Assembly (NCBI RefSeq): GCF_004011695.2
Contig: NC_082405.1
Coordinates: forward strand, 1,976,001-2,040,000
Origin: Ascochyta rabiei
Lineage: Eukaryota; Ascomycota; Dothideomycetes; Pleosporales; Didymellaceae
Length of the DNA stretch: 64,000 nt
Reading direction: 5' to 3'
This document shows positions 33,760 through 45,240 of the stretch, piece by piece (the stretch's first letter is position 1; the number at the start of each line of letters is the position of its first letter). The notes below the pieces were generated by a model. It did not search any database, was not told the origin of the DNA, and was given only the letters and a program-made list of their open reading frames with translations. The position numbers were made by a program, and so were the translations under genes.

Positions 33760-36700
33760 ATGACCAGAGAACACCAGCCGCCGCCGCCGCCGCCGCCGTC
33801 CCAGTCGACTGATGTCACCGCCTCTTCGACCAGCTCCGCGGCCAACCCGCACCACATTTCACCCAACGCACCGCCTCGTCCGCTGCTGCCACGCCTGCCT
33901 CGCAGTGCCGCCGTGCTCAGGAGGTCGCCCGCAGACGACCCGCGATCGCCTGGACCGCGCCCAGAGGACGACGACGATGAGAATGCATCAGCCACCGAGA
34001 CCGAGACCGACATGAGCGAGGACGAAATCGCGCCCGGCAACGACACCGTCCGAGTGCAAGCGCGCTCAGACGTTGTGCCGCCCGGCAAAGGGTCGCCTGA
34101 CGAGATTGAGATTGAGCGCCTGCGCAGTCTGCAGCTGAAGATACTGCAGCAGCAGCAGCGAGCACGCATGAGGAATGTGTCGGGCACCGCGGGCACGCCT
34201 GGCCTGGGTGCCCGGCGAGTGTCCCCCATCAAAGAAGAGCCCCTCTCCGCCATGTCGCCCACCCTCGAAGGCGCCTTTGCAAGCACACCGAGCCCGTTGC
34301 CAACAGGAGCCACGGTATCCACCGAATCAACCGAATCCACTGAATCGGCAAAGACCATCCGCGGGAGCATGCCACCCACACCAGCTGGCCACGTAGCACT
34401 GCGAACGCCGTCGTACCCCTTCCCCACCGTCCCCGGCACGCCACGATGGGCGGCGTCGTTCCACATGCCCTTCACCAGCCTGTCGCCTACCGTCTCTGCG
34501 ATCTATTCCAGGGAGTGGGCTGTACCAAAGGACCGCATCGCCTCGGAATCAAGCACACCGGCGGCGTCGACCACCCCATTTGCGCCGGGTGAGCGGGGGG
34601 CCTTCTTCTCCGAAGCCGAAGATCCTCGTTATCCCAGCCCCAACCTTTACGAGCTGGTTCTACAGCTTGGCATTGAGCCTGGACTGGTAGCATGGTGGAC
34701 AGCAGTAACCACAATCGTCAGAGAGCATTACGGCGCAGAAAGAGCTACGCTAGCTGTACCAGCAGATGCGTCTGACATCGAAAACGTGCCGTGGGGACAG
34801 AAGATGACTTACACGGCCACTCTGGGAGACCACAGCCCACGTGCTGCGACATATCAGGAAGCAGCTATCAAGAGCCACCCAATCCGAGTGCAGCAGCCCA
34901 CTCCACAGATGGAAGAAAGACCGCCCCCAACCACAATCCCGGAAAGGAGACCTAAGCTATTCTCACACCACTCTTTTGCCGGCCACGAGCGCCAAAAGGC
35001 TGAAGCAGCCTTCCCTGAATCGTCTGCCCCGTTGAAACCAATTCGACCGAGGGGACCATTAAGGGCTGTTAGCCATGCCCCGCAGACGCCTTTGAGGGAA
35101 CATCCTTTGAGACAAGTCTCTCAAGCCTCTTTTGATGGATCATCGTCGCCGTTTCCAAGCTTTACTTCCGCCTCAGCTCATGATCCGTCGTTCAGTGATC
35201 CGGACTTCTCAAGCGTCGGCGGAGAACCAACGTCGCCCAAGGCGGTCTTTAGCGTACTTCGTGCCCTCGACCACGAACCGGACGCCTTGATCGACAATAC
35301 TGGGGTGAATAGAGTTCTGGAAAGAGGACGCCTGGTAACTCTGACACGAGACTATTCGACGTCCATGTCGACCTCTCGTGAAAACCTCGCCGAAAAGGAG
35401 AAGCTAGAGGAAGGCAAACCTTCGGCCGTGCAAGCTAGCGCCGCAGGAGCAGAAGCACAGAAAGCTGCACGTAGCCACGGCGGGCTCACTGCAAAGTCCG
35501 GAAATCTAGCAACTACCCTAGGACTACAACCTCGTTACGAAGAATATGAGCAGTATCCAACTTCGCCGTGGGCACAGTCGCCCGCCCCGTCGCCCGCGAT
35601 ACAGAACGACGCAGACGCCAACCCCTTCTTCGCTACGAGCAATGTTGATGAGGACACATTCAATCCCTCGAGATCGCCCCAGGACTATACACAATATGGC
35701 GTTGTTGAAGCAATTGGTGTAGACAGGGCTAGCACTGTCATCCACATCCCACTTATCCACCCCTCTTTGTCGCAGGTCATGCACGCCGCTGAGACAAGCA
35801 CACCGTCACGGACGTCAGGTTTATCACGAAGACAATCCATGCAATCTTCACAAACTTCGACACCGCGAGTCGAAGACTTTGTTCGTAAAGCACCCATCGC
35901 CATTCTCTCGATCCTATCACCCGTCGTCCCTTACCCGCGCAACCTGACCAACTCGCTTAAGCACCTTGGACCTCATCTTGCGACCTCTTTCTCGAATGCT
36001 TGGCAGTTCACGAACGCGCAGGTCCAAGTCAACTCGATCAGGCAGCGGCGGGCAGGAGGACAAGGTCCTGTAAGCACCAATATCTCGGATCCTGAGAGCC
36101 TGGACGATTTGCTGCATCTTGACCTGGGAGATCTCTCAAACTCCGCACCTGGAAGTGTCACTAGTCCGTCCGATTATTCTGGCCGCTCTAAACACAGTCC
36201 TGGTGGTTCCATCACCGGCACTCCTGGCTGGGATGCTGCTTCTTTGGGCTTCTCAAGCAAGCACTCCATAAGTAGTACACCAGGCCATCTTTCGGGGAGC
36301 GACGCTGTCGAGGGTTATTTTGATGCGAAGAAGAAGATGACAAGTGCGCCGAGCCAATCGAAGACGTCTGACAAAAAGGTCGAGAAAAAAGCGAGCGTCA
36401 ATCCGGTTGTAGAATACTTTGAAGATGATATTCCCACGCCGAAGAACGAGAAAGGAACCAAAGATGAGCCCTCGAACACTGGAAAGAACGCACAACACCA
36501 ACGTGGCCACTCACTGCTGCATTCATATGGCGCTGACTTTGGATCATCATTCCAATCTCTACCGGCAGCGACTACCCCTGGAGGTCGCGCGCCCGAGACT
36601 CCTGGACATGCAAGACGAAATTCTATCACCGAGACTTTCGAGATGCCGCCTCCGTCTGAAAGTCTTCTGCGCACAATTATTGATTCTCTGCCTGTCCAGA

Positions 36701-39700
36701 TTTTTACAGCTGCGCCAAACACCGGTGCAATTACCTGGGTGAACTCGAAGTTTCTGATTTATGGAGGTCAGGACACTCGTCAAGTATTACAAGATCCTTG
36801 GGAATCTATCCATCCAGACGATCGTGAATCGTATCTTGAACAGTGGAACAAGTCATTACGCACAGGTCAACAACTCCAGAAGAAAGTCCGTCTGCAGCGA
36901 TTCGACAAATGCTACAGATGGTTCTATGTCCGAGTGGCGCCTCTCAAGAATAAACGTCAACAAATTGTGCACTGGATCGGAACCAACATGGATTTCCATG
37001 AGCAGCATCTCGCCGAACTGAACTCGGCTCGACAACAAGAGACAGCTGCTTCTGAGGCGAAGTACAGAGCCCTTGCAAATTCAAGCCCCCAGATTGTGTT
37101 CGTTGTTTCCAATCGCAGGGGTTTGACATTCTGCAACTCACAGTGGACCACCTTCTCTGGACAGGCGGAGAAGGAGGCTCTTGTCAATGGCTTCTTGGAG
37201 TACGTGCATTCAGACGACGTCATCAAATGCAAGCTACCGGACATTGGTGAAGATGGATCTGCCAATGTGCCAACCTCGATGCCCCCAGAGCATAGCCGGC
37301 ACAACTCGCAGAACTCTTCTTCGTCTGACGATTCTTCTGAAACCGACAGGACGGTCACAAGCCCCGGCTCGACACCTGACAAAATGGATATGCCTCAAGC
37401 GAAGTTGTCAAAATTGGCAAGCACAGGCATCCTCAAGGTCGCCAAAGATACTGATGGCCGTGCCTTCTACTCTACAGAGGTACGATTGCGTAACAAGGAT
37501 GGTGAATACAGATGGCACTTGGTCAGGATTCTGCTTGAGAAATCACTTGCTGAGGACAGTGCTGAGGAGAGCTGGTACGGCACCGCTACTGACATCAACG
37601 ACCACAAATTGCTCGAGCAAACGCTGAAGGAGACTATGGATGCTAAGACGAGATTTTTGAGCAACATGTCACATGAAATTCGTACACCCTTGAACGGCAT
37701 CTCAGGCATGGTCAATTTCCTCCAGGACAGTCCACTCAATGCGGAGCAGTTGGAGCACGTCAACATCATCAACGCTAGTACTGCCAGCTTACTTAATCTG
37801 ATCAACGATATTCTTGATCTCTCCAAGGTCGAAGCTGGTATGATCAAGCTGTCCATGGAGTGGCTGCACTTGCCATCACTCTTGGAAGAGGTGAACGACC
37901 TCAACATGGGTTTGGCTATTCAGAAGGGTCTTGAGTTAAATTACTTGGTGGAAGAGGGCGTGCCCTCCATGGTCAAGGGCGACAAGTTCCGCATTCGACA
38001 GGTACTACTCAATGTTGTAGGAAACGCGATCAAGTTCACACCAAAGGGAGAGATATTCGTACGCTGCAGACTGCAATCCCCAGAACGTTCCGGACCGCTG
38101 GGAGAAAACGAAACGATGGTCCGATTTGAAGTGGTTGATACAGGACGTGGATTCACCGAGAGTGAGGCAAAGTACCTGTTTAAACGGTTCAGCCAGATCG
38201 ACGCCAGCAGCACAAGACAGCACGGTGGCACAGGTCTTGGATTGGCCATCTCCATGCAATTCGTCGAATTACATGGAGGAAAGATGGACGCGCGCAGTGT
38301 GCCTGGCAAGGGCTCTACATTCTTCTTCACGATCAAGTTTGGTCTTCCTACGCCGACCGATTTCCCGAAACCACTGGTGGCGACACCTCTTACGCCAGCT
38401 ACGGAACTGTCTAGTATTGTTCCACCATTGCCAGTTCCACAGCCATCGCCATATCAGAAGCCGGCATTCCCACAGATCAGCGGCAGTGCACAGAGTATGA
38501 AGCTGAATCGCGTGTCCAGTATATCTTCGGAGCAGAGTGTCAGGTCTCCAGCTGCAAGTTCAGCGGCCTCGATCAGATCACAAGATTCACCATCGCTCTC
38601 CTCTGGTAGCTCGGATCATTCGCTCACAAGCGCAGCACTCACGGGCAAGTCGAGCTTGCGGTCTGAGAGGTCGTCTGCCTCCTCCTTCTTAGCGGATAGC
38701 CGCATTACAAGCCCGGACCCGGAAATCAATCTTTCCTTGCCACCAAAACGAGCCGACAGCCAGGGCACTATATCAACAGACTCACTGACATCAAATGCCA
38801 CAGCCCGCCCTGCAACAGCACCAGCTCATATCACGTCACCGTTGGCCCAACCGCCTATGTATTCCATTTTGGTTGTATGTCCTCTGGTACACAGTAGAGA
38901 GGCCACCATCCGGCATATCAAGAACACTCTTCCACAAGGCATCCCACACCAGGTCACCGGAGAAGAGAGCCTGATAGGCGCACAGAGGATGCTTGGTGGA
39001 GATAGTCCGGTCATATTTACTCATGTTGTATTGGTCCTCCATGACACCGCGGAGGTACATGCCATCGTAGACCAGATCTTCAGTTCTGTCCACTACGGCA
39101 GTACATTCGTTGTGGTCGTCTCTGATCCGTCGCAAAAGAAGGAGCTTATGAAGGAGGCATCGGTCTATGATTACGAGCAGTTGAATCTCGACCGACGACT
39201 TCAGTTCATCTACCGGCCTCTGAAACCTTCCAAGTTCGCCGTCATCTTCGACCCGGAAAAGCAGCGTGAGTCCAGTACAGATCGCAATCAAGATACCGCG
39301 CAGCAAGTTGTTGTCAGCCAGAAGCTCGTCTTCGAGGAGCTCAAGAAGCGTCTCGGTGGTAAGGGCCATAAGGTTTTGCTTGTCGAGGACAACCAGATCA
39401 ATCAGACTGTAAGTTGGCTTGTTTGTCTTAAGGCTTGGGGGATACTAACACACGTGCAGGTCATTCTCAAGTTCCTTGCCAAGATCGACGTGACAACCGA
39501 TACAGTTCTTGATGGCGTGCAATGCACGGACACTGTGTTTGCAAAGCCGCCGGGATACTATTCTATCATCTTGGTAAGTCACACTGTCGGTATTGTACTT
39601 GTCTTCTACTAACACGTCGTGCAGTGCGATCTCCACATGCCGAATAAGGACGGCTACCAAGCCTGTAAGGAGATCAGACGTTGGGAGAAAAAGAATGGCT

Positions 39701-39894
39701 ACAATCGCCACCCGATCATCGCCCTCTCCGCCAACGTTCTTGGCGATGTCTACGCGAAGTGCGTCGAGGCTGGCTTCAACTCTTACGTCACAAAACCAGT
39801 CGCCTTCAAAGAACTCTCTCTCGTCATGACAAAGTTTGTGGATCCGGTCGATCCATCCAAACCACCTGAACTTATGAAACTTCGAAAATCCTGA
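33760..39894 (+). CDS. Hybrid histidine kinase with PAS domains and receiver
   Basis: Cytosolic-type hybrid sensor kinase of about 2010 residues. Exons are 33760-39408, 39460-39573 and 39625-39894; both 51-bp introns fall inside the receiver domain. The N-terminal 950 residues are mostly low-complexity (poly-Pro, Ser, acidic runs) with a more ordered patch (NLYELVLQLGIEPGLVAWW). Two PAS/PAC modules follow (SLLRTIIDSLPVQIF..., then YRALANSSPQIVFVVS...), the second split by a Ser-rich insert. The H box is FLSNMSHEIRTPLNG with His1305. N, G1, F and G2 boxes are present (NVVGNAIKFTPKG, VVDTGRGF, LFKRFSQID, GGTGLGLAI). The receiver has VLLVEDNQINQ, phospho-acceptor Asp1923 (CDLHMPNKDG) and the Lys in VTKPV. 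No membrane helix is visible. All catalytic residues are kept. Phosphorelay partner is expected to be an Ypd1-type protein. I do not assign a fungal HK group. Confidence 0.95.
33778..33798. repeat. CCG trinucleotide run encoding polyproline
   Basis: Seven CCG units just after the histidine kinase start codon, encoding the proline run near its N terminus. Confidence 0.85.
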
Positions 39895-40669
39895 ACACAG
39901 AAACGGCCGGTTTCTTCTACAAACAGCTACCTAGCACGCACACACACACATACATACGAGTTTGTGGTACCATCGGCAGAAAGGCCGGTTAGGAGAGGCT
40001 TGTCTGCAGCACGCGGGCTGCATTTCCGCACTGCATTTTTGCGATGAAGTCGCAATATTCATTGGCCTTGTTTTTCGGTCTCACACGGTCATCAGGGATG
40101 ATGAAAGCATAGCAAGGGAGGTCGCAGTATATCCTCTGTTTATTCGCGTTACTTCAACAAAAACGGATCGTTTCTTTTGCGTCACATGTACGTCGGGCTC
40201 AGGCTAGGGGGTTATGGATGTAATGTTTGGAATGCATTGATCATTAGCATTGAGGGCGCTGGGCTGCAACGCATGGCGCTGTGTTGCTGATTCAGATTGT
40301 TGTTCTATTGGCTCTTAATATATCATGAAAGTGCGTATTTTGGACGAGGGGAGGAGGATACATGAGGTTGGGATACAGGGGCTGCGCTCCGACTTGGTGG
40401 TATGTACCATAGAGCTGGTGGAACCGAATGGGATGAAATACCAAGATGACCGCACGGCCACGCAACGCTCTCCTTTGCACCAATGCACCTTTGATGAATG
40501 TTTGGACTTGTAGCCGTCAAGGATTTCGAGCATCTGAGGTCGTCTGCAAGATGTTGAAGTGTGGTTAGCGCGGTTAGCGCGATGCTTATCGATAGTGAAG
40601 CTCCAAAAATTTCTCGACATATTGAAATGCGACTCGCGACAACTGCAACGCTTCAAGATTGCTAACGTA
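39895..40669. other. Intergenic, histidine kinase 3' flank and LCP5 promoter
   Basis: Contains a CA repeat (39935-39957) about 40 bp after the kinase stop codon, probably in its 3' UTR. No gene or other structure is supported. Confidence 0.5.
39935..39957. repeat. CA microsatellite
   Basis: Run of CA dinucleotides followed by two TACA units, just downstream of the histidine kinase stop codon. Confidence 0.8.
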
Positions 40670-41740
40670 ATGGCGGTCGATAACTCTCTGATATCGCTGC
40701 TTGCGACACTCACGACTTCGATACAGTCGGCCACCGAGGCCCTGCCCCGCGACGACGAGATTCTACCCCCGAAGGAGGGCATCTCGCTGCTCGATGTCAA
40801 GAACGAGCTCCTGCTCTCGTACCTTCAGAACCTCGTCTTCCTCATACTACTCAAGTTGCGAGCACGGTCGTCTGGCGGAAGCGACCAGCTGCACCCGCAG
40901 GATGAGGTCGTTCAGAAGCTCGTCGAGCTCCGAATCTATCTCGAGAAGGGCGTGCGACCGCTCGAGAACCGCTTGAAATACAACATCGACAAGATCATCC
41001 GCAGCGCAGACGATGCCACCCGTCGCACCATGCAAGCCACCGCAAAGCCGAAAGCGAGGAAGTCAAGAAACGACACAGGCTCCGGCTCTGACGCCAGCGA
41101 CGCCGAGTCCGCCGCCTCAGACCAGACTGCCGACTCGGAAGATGAGATGTCGTTTGCGCCCAACAGAGCAGCTGTCATCCGTGCAAAGGCTGAAGTAACC
41201 TCGGAGCGCGCCCGCGAGTCTGCCAAAGACGGCATCTACCGCCCACCTAAAATCACACCCATGGCCATGCCCACAACTGAGAGCCGCGAAGCCCGCCGTG
41301 ACCGCCGACCCAACAAGTCCGCCACGCTCGACGAATTCATCGCAACTGAGCTCTCTTCCGCACCCATCGCCGAGGCTTCCATCGGCAGTACCATCACGCA
41401 CGGTGGGCGACACACAAAGTCGGAGAAGGAGCGAAGGGAAGAGAACGAGAGGCGCGAGTATGAAGAGAGCAATTTCACGCGCTTGGCGCCCAAGAGCAAG
41501 AAGGAGCAGAGGAAGCTGGACAGGGGCAAGACGGGCGGGTTTGGAGGTGAGGAATGGAGGGCTTTGGGCGCAGGCATCGACAGGATTGAAAGACTTACGA
41601 AGAAGAAGGGCGGAAATACGAAGGGGAGCCTTGAGAAGAGCAGGAAGAGGCCCGTTGAGGACGGCCCGAGAGGCAGTGGGAGTGCAGCGGGGGATGCATT
41701 TGAGAAGAGGAGGAAGATTGTTGGGAGGTATCGAAAGTAG
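40670..41740 (+). CDS. lcp5: Lcp5/neuroguidin, SSU processome protein (Sas10/Utp3/C1D family)
   Basis: Nucleolar U3 snoRNP-associated protein for 18S rRNA processing, single exon, 356 residues, essentially the length of yeast Lcp5. The start is the first ATG that leads into family sequence (40670, MAVDNSLISLL). The frame is open further upstream but without support. Residues 10-105 form the helical Sas10/Utp3/C1D domain (ISLLDVKNELLLSYLQNLVFLILLK; then VRPLENRLKYNIDKIIR). A Ser/Asp-rich acidic middle follows, then DGIYRPPKITPM, which is conserved in the family. The C terminus is basic and ends RRKIVGRYRK. Its function pairs with UTP20 elsewhere in the window, but the two genes are 26 kb apart and not co-transcribed. 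Confidence 0.93.
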   Translation: MAVDNSLISLLATLTTSIQSATEALPRDDEILPPKEGISLLDVKNELLLSYLQNLVFLILLKLRARSSGGSDQLHPQDEVVQKLVELRIYLEKGVRPLENRLKYNIDKIIRSADDATRRTMQATAKPKARKSRNDTGSGSDASDAESAASDQTADSEDEMSFAPNRAAVIRAKAEVTSERARESAKDGIYRPPKITPMAMPTTESREARRDRRPNKSATLDEFIATELSSAPIAEASIGSTITHGGRHTKSEKERREENERREYEESNFTRLAPKSKKEQRKLDRGKTGGFGGEEWRALGAGIDRIERLTKKKGGNTKGSLEKSRKRPVEDGPRGSGSAAGDAFEKRRKIVGRYRK

Positions 41741-41945
41741 GCTGGCATCTTTTGGTAGCGTGAACGCCTCCAGGTGCATGTTTGTGTCAAAAACATAGGC
41801 CTTGGCCGCTGTTGAGAGTGCGCCTTCCTCATGTTGCCTCGTGGCGGCTCCTTCTTGCGACAACAAAACTCGATCTTCGATTACCACTTTTGCACAACTC
41901 GCTTCACACCAACTGTCACCATTGTACCGTTCTGACGCTATCACC

Positions 41946-43031
41946 ATGCATTCACTTCGATCACTTTGCACTTACCTTCTCTTGATAGCTACGGCGGCTG
42001 TAGTGATGACGGCCAACCCCACCAGCTCACACATCTTCAGCTGCACTGGGTAGGAGACAGCCCCGTTAATTCTAGAGACAGCTCACCAACACATACAGTG
42101 GCTCACTCTACTTCACCGCTCACCCAACCGACATCTTCCTCTACCAGAATCCCAGTCTCTTCCACGAACTCTACGTTTACAAATGTGTCACCACGGTGGT
42201 CTTCACATCTGGCGATCGCGGCATCGTGGGCAACCACTCACGCTCCCTCGAACAGGGCATGGAAGCCGCTTACTCTTGGATGAGTGGGGACAATGAGACC
42301 TGGCAGACGAGTACCCTCCGGATTGGCGAGAGTGACCTGAAGCTTTCCACGCATTCAGAGGCATTCAATATGCAGATAGTGTATCTGAGATTGCCGGACG
42401 GTGGGCCTGCTGGTCGTGGGTATGAAGTGCACAACCGAGAATCCCTCAGAAAACTATACAGAGGCGACATCGAGACTATTGCGACTACAGATGGCAACGC
42501 AACGTACACGTTGGAGTCTCTCAAAGACCTTGTCGCCGCTATCTTACTTGAAAGCAACGCTACCAATGTTCGTGTACTGGACTATAAGACTGGCGTACCG
42601 GACGATGAGGACGCAAGGTCAGATCACGCGGATCACGTTGTGTCTGCTAGAATTGTGGTGGATACCATGAAGCGGGAAAAAAGCGCGGCGAGACTTCAAG
42701 GGTTGGGTCTTGTCATCAAGAATGACGCCTGGTGCTAACCAACTTAGGTACGCTGGTAGCTTTGCGCGCAGGTTCGATTCAAACCTCAACGGATTGAGTC
42801 TCGACTTCAAGAGGAAAGTCGCTGCGTTTTTCAAGTACGCCGAGTACGATGAGCATATGGTATTTTTCCCCTTGAAAGAGAGTCATCTAATGGCACGCTG
42901 ACATGTAGTAGTGTCAGAGCTACGACGAGTGTCTGAAGTACCTCAAAGACGATGTACAGCACCGACTGTTCCAAGACCACGACGTGCTGTATGCTGCTGA
43001 AGCTCTGGAGCGAGAGTACTACGTTTCATGA
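41946..43031 (+). CDS. Secreted PIG-L/LmbE-like deacetylase family protein with altered active-site motif
   Basis: Exons are 41946-42049, 42099-42701, 42748-42859 and 42912-43031; introns are 46-52 bp and phases agree. The product is 312 residues with a signal peptide of about 23 residues (MHSLRSLCTYLLLIATAAVV). The fold is the PIG-L/LmbE zinc deacetylase type: FTAHPTDIFLYQNPSL, VVFTSGDRGIVG, a loop ending EAAYSWMSG, QIVYLRLPDGG, and HADHVVSAR with His211 and His214. The usual A-H-P-D-D motif is A42-H-P-T-D46 here, so the first Asp, the general base in characterised members, is Thr45. The metal His43, Asp46 and His214 remain. Several N-glycosylation sequons are present. Activity is therefore uncertain; the family call rests on fold order. 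Confidence 0.85.
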
Positions 43032-43272
43032 TCTCTCAAAGTGTTTGAGTGTCTCGCTTGATGAGGGAGCGGGTATTACCAATACGAGCCAAAAGACGGA
43101 CTATCTCCTGGCGTGTCTGAAAACGACGGTAGTTATACGCACAACGAACTCGACGTCGGAGTTACACTCTTAGTATTACAGATACTTACAAACGTTCCCA
43201 AGGATCGATCAAAACGCCGCTGCTATGTATGTTCATCACAACCTCACGTCTCGCACACACCATCCACATCAC

Positions 43273-45240
43273 TCACTCCCCACTCCATCCCGCCCTCCTC
43301 TGTTTCCCAAATTTATCCTGCGACAGCCGCTGTGCCCGCATAACGCGACTATCTGGTTCATCCCACGCACTCTCTCCGCCCTCACTTTCACCATCACTCT
43401 CGCTCCCACTATCACTAGCATGCTTGCTCGTGGAGACGTCCGCAGCAGCCGAGTCGACGCGTACGCGTGCCGTCTGTTCTACCGCACGGGGTGCGGGGAC
43501 TGGACTCATCGTGGCGCTGGAGATGCGCTTTGGTTTAACGGGGGGTTTGGGTTTTGGCGGGGCGTTGGCGTAGGCTGCAGAATGAGTTGGAGGAGGCGGA
43601 GGGAGAGGGGTAGACGACGTCGAGGCTCGTGGTGCACATGGGGTGGGTGTCGGCATGGAAGTAAATGTGGACACGGGATTCGCACCCGGCGTCTCGGGTG
43701 AAGTGGTATGTGTCGCCTCGTCTTCCTCACACTTCCGCCGCTGCGCATCCAGTCGGCGCTGCAGTACTGGATCCATGGCTGGCTCGCAGGGCGCAGGGAC
43801 GCTTTTCGAGCCTGCTTGTGGGCGGAATCCCCTTTTCCAGTCGGGCGTCGACGGCGTGCTTGCGACGCCGGCTTGTTGCGGTGTCCAGTCTGTTGGACTG
43901 GCGTAGATGGTACCTCCCAGGCGGGCGACGGGCGCGGGTGCTGGTTTGAAGTTGGGTGGTGGGGATGATGTTGGGATTGTGGGGTGTTCGGTGAGCTTTT
44001 GGGAGTCGTGGAGTGGTATTCTTCGGCCGCCTATTGAGAAGTGGCTGAGTTCTGGGGACCCGACGTTGCCGACTATCTTGCTTATGTCTATGGGGGATCT
44101 GGGCGTTGGGAATGGCGGCTTGGGAGGCGGTGAAGTTGCTGGTCTTTCAGGAGAGGCTCGCTGTCTTGCTAGATGCTGCTCCATTTCCTCGTTCTCCCTT
44201 TTGACTCTGTCGTCCTCAGCCTTTTCCCGTGCGAGTCTTTCTGCATGCTCAGCATCTTGCTGCTGCTTTTTACGATCTTTCTCCGCTTGCAGTTCTCTCT
44301 TCAGTGCCTCGTTGCGCTCGAGTTGTGCTTTTCGCTGCCGTTCGACCTCTTCGTCTTCTGCTTGCCGACGGGACAGACGCTCACGCTCCTCGCGATCCGC
44401 CTTCTCTCTGCGCGCAGCTGCCTGTTCCTCCTGGATGCGGTCAGCTTCCTCCTCTTCCGCCTGCTGACGGCGTTTGCGATCAGCTTCCTCTTTGATGCGT
44501 CTCAATTCTTCCTGGTGTTCGACCTCCTCTTTCTTGCGGCGTGCAGCTTCCTTCTGGGCCTTCTCCCGCTGGATGCGTTGGCGCTCAGCCTCGACGTCTT
44601 TGTTCAGTTGCTCCTGAAGTCTCGCCTTCTCCTGTCGCCTGCGTTCACGACTCCGTACCTCTTCAGCCTGCTCTTGCTTCTTCTGTTTCTCTTCCTCCTG
44701 GCGTCGGCGTTCAGCTGCAGCGGCTCTCTCATCAGCTATATGTCTTCTCTCCCGGTCATATTCCTCCTTCTGCAGGCGTTCAGCCACTTTCCTGTCCGCT
44801 TCTTCTTGCGCCAGACGTGCTTTCTCTTTGGCCAGTCGTGCTTTTTCCGCGTGATCCGCCCTCTCTCGGTCCTCTTTACGCTTCGCCTCCTCTTTACGCA
44901 GGCGAGCCGTTTCCTCTCTCTGTAGGCGCTCGGCAGCCTCCCGAGCTTCTCTGTCTCTTATGGGTGCCTCCTGCTGCTCCTTCAACATAGCCGCCTGCTC
45001 TTTTGCTTCCCATTCTCTACGCTTCTCGTCTTCTTCCGGCTTCTGTCCACCTTCAAAGATACACTTGTCGCATATCCCATTCCTCTTTCGAGTGATTATT
45101 GTAGTCCCTCGTTCTCTGTGCTTTGGGTTGTCGGGCTGACAATGAATTCCTTTTCTTGCAAAGTATTCGCATAAATGGGTGTCGATATGATCTTGCTTCC
45201 TGTGCCCGCATTCGAGATGTGTATATGTGAACTGGCACAT
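43273..45240 (-). CDS. Cys/His N-terminal module with long charged single-helix/coiled-coil region
   Basis: Single-exon protein of 655 residues starting at the ATG at 45240 (MCQFTYTHLECGHRKQDHID). The frame stays open upstream to 45756, but that part looks like translated leader. Residues 1-62 contain seven Cys and several His in a spacing (C-x8-C-x-H, C-x9-C, C-x2-C) that suggests zinc binding; this N-terminal block recurs in fungal proteins of unknown function. Residues from about 70 to 360 are an almost unbroken Glu/Arg/Lys/Gln/Ala stretch, as in stable single alpha helices or coiled coils. The C-terminal third is Pro/Ser/Thr-rich and disordered, with a short DWKRGFRPQ and a final DKFGKQRRAGWSGE. 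I do not assign a function. Confidence 0.8.
   Translation of the reverse strand: MCQFTYTHLECGHRKQDHIDTHLCEYFARKGIHCQPDNPKHRERGTTIITRKRNGICDKCIFEGGQKPEEDEKRREWEAKEQAAMLKEQQEAPIRDREAREAAERLQREETARLRKEEAKRKEDRERADHAEKARLAKEKARLAQEEADRKVAERLQKEEYDRERRHIADERAAAAERRRQEEEKQKKQEQAEEVRSRERRRQEKARLQEQLNKDVEAERQRIQREKAQKEAARRKKEEVEHQEELRRIKEEADRKRRQQAEEEEADRIQEEQAAARREKADREERERLSRRQAEDEEVERQRKAQLERNEALKRELQAEKDRKKQQQDAEHAERLAREKAEDDRVKRENEEMEQHLARQRASPERPATSPPPKPPFPTPRSPIDISKIVGNVGSPELSHFSIGGRRIPLHDSQKLTEHPTIPTSSPPPNFKPAPAPVARLGGTIYASPTDWTPQQAGVASTPSTPDWKRGFRPQAGSKSVPAPCEPAMDPVLQRRLDAQRRKCEEDEATHTTSPETPGANPVSTFTSMPTPTPCAPRASTSSTPLPPPPPTHSAAYANAPPKPKPPVKPKRISSATMSPVPAPRAVEQTARVRVDSAAADVSTSKHASDSGSESDGESEGGESAWDEPDSRVMRAQRLSQDKFGKQRRAGWSGE

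Noticed and set aside
33681..34475. 264-residue minus-strand frame opposite the histidine kinase N terminus
   Set aside because: Antisense of low-complexity coding sequence; no recognisable domain.
41117..41971. 284-residue minus-strand frame opposite LCP5
   Set aside because: Antisense of a conserved single-exon gene.
43907..44925. Long plus-strand open frames opposite the charged-helix gene
   Set aside because: They are antisense images of Glu/Lys/Arg/Gln codons, giving Leu/Phe/Ser-rich text without family features; the minus-strand reading is far more coherent.
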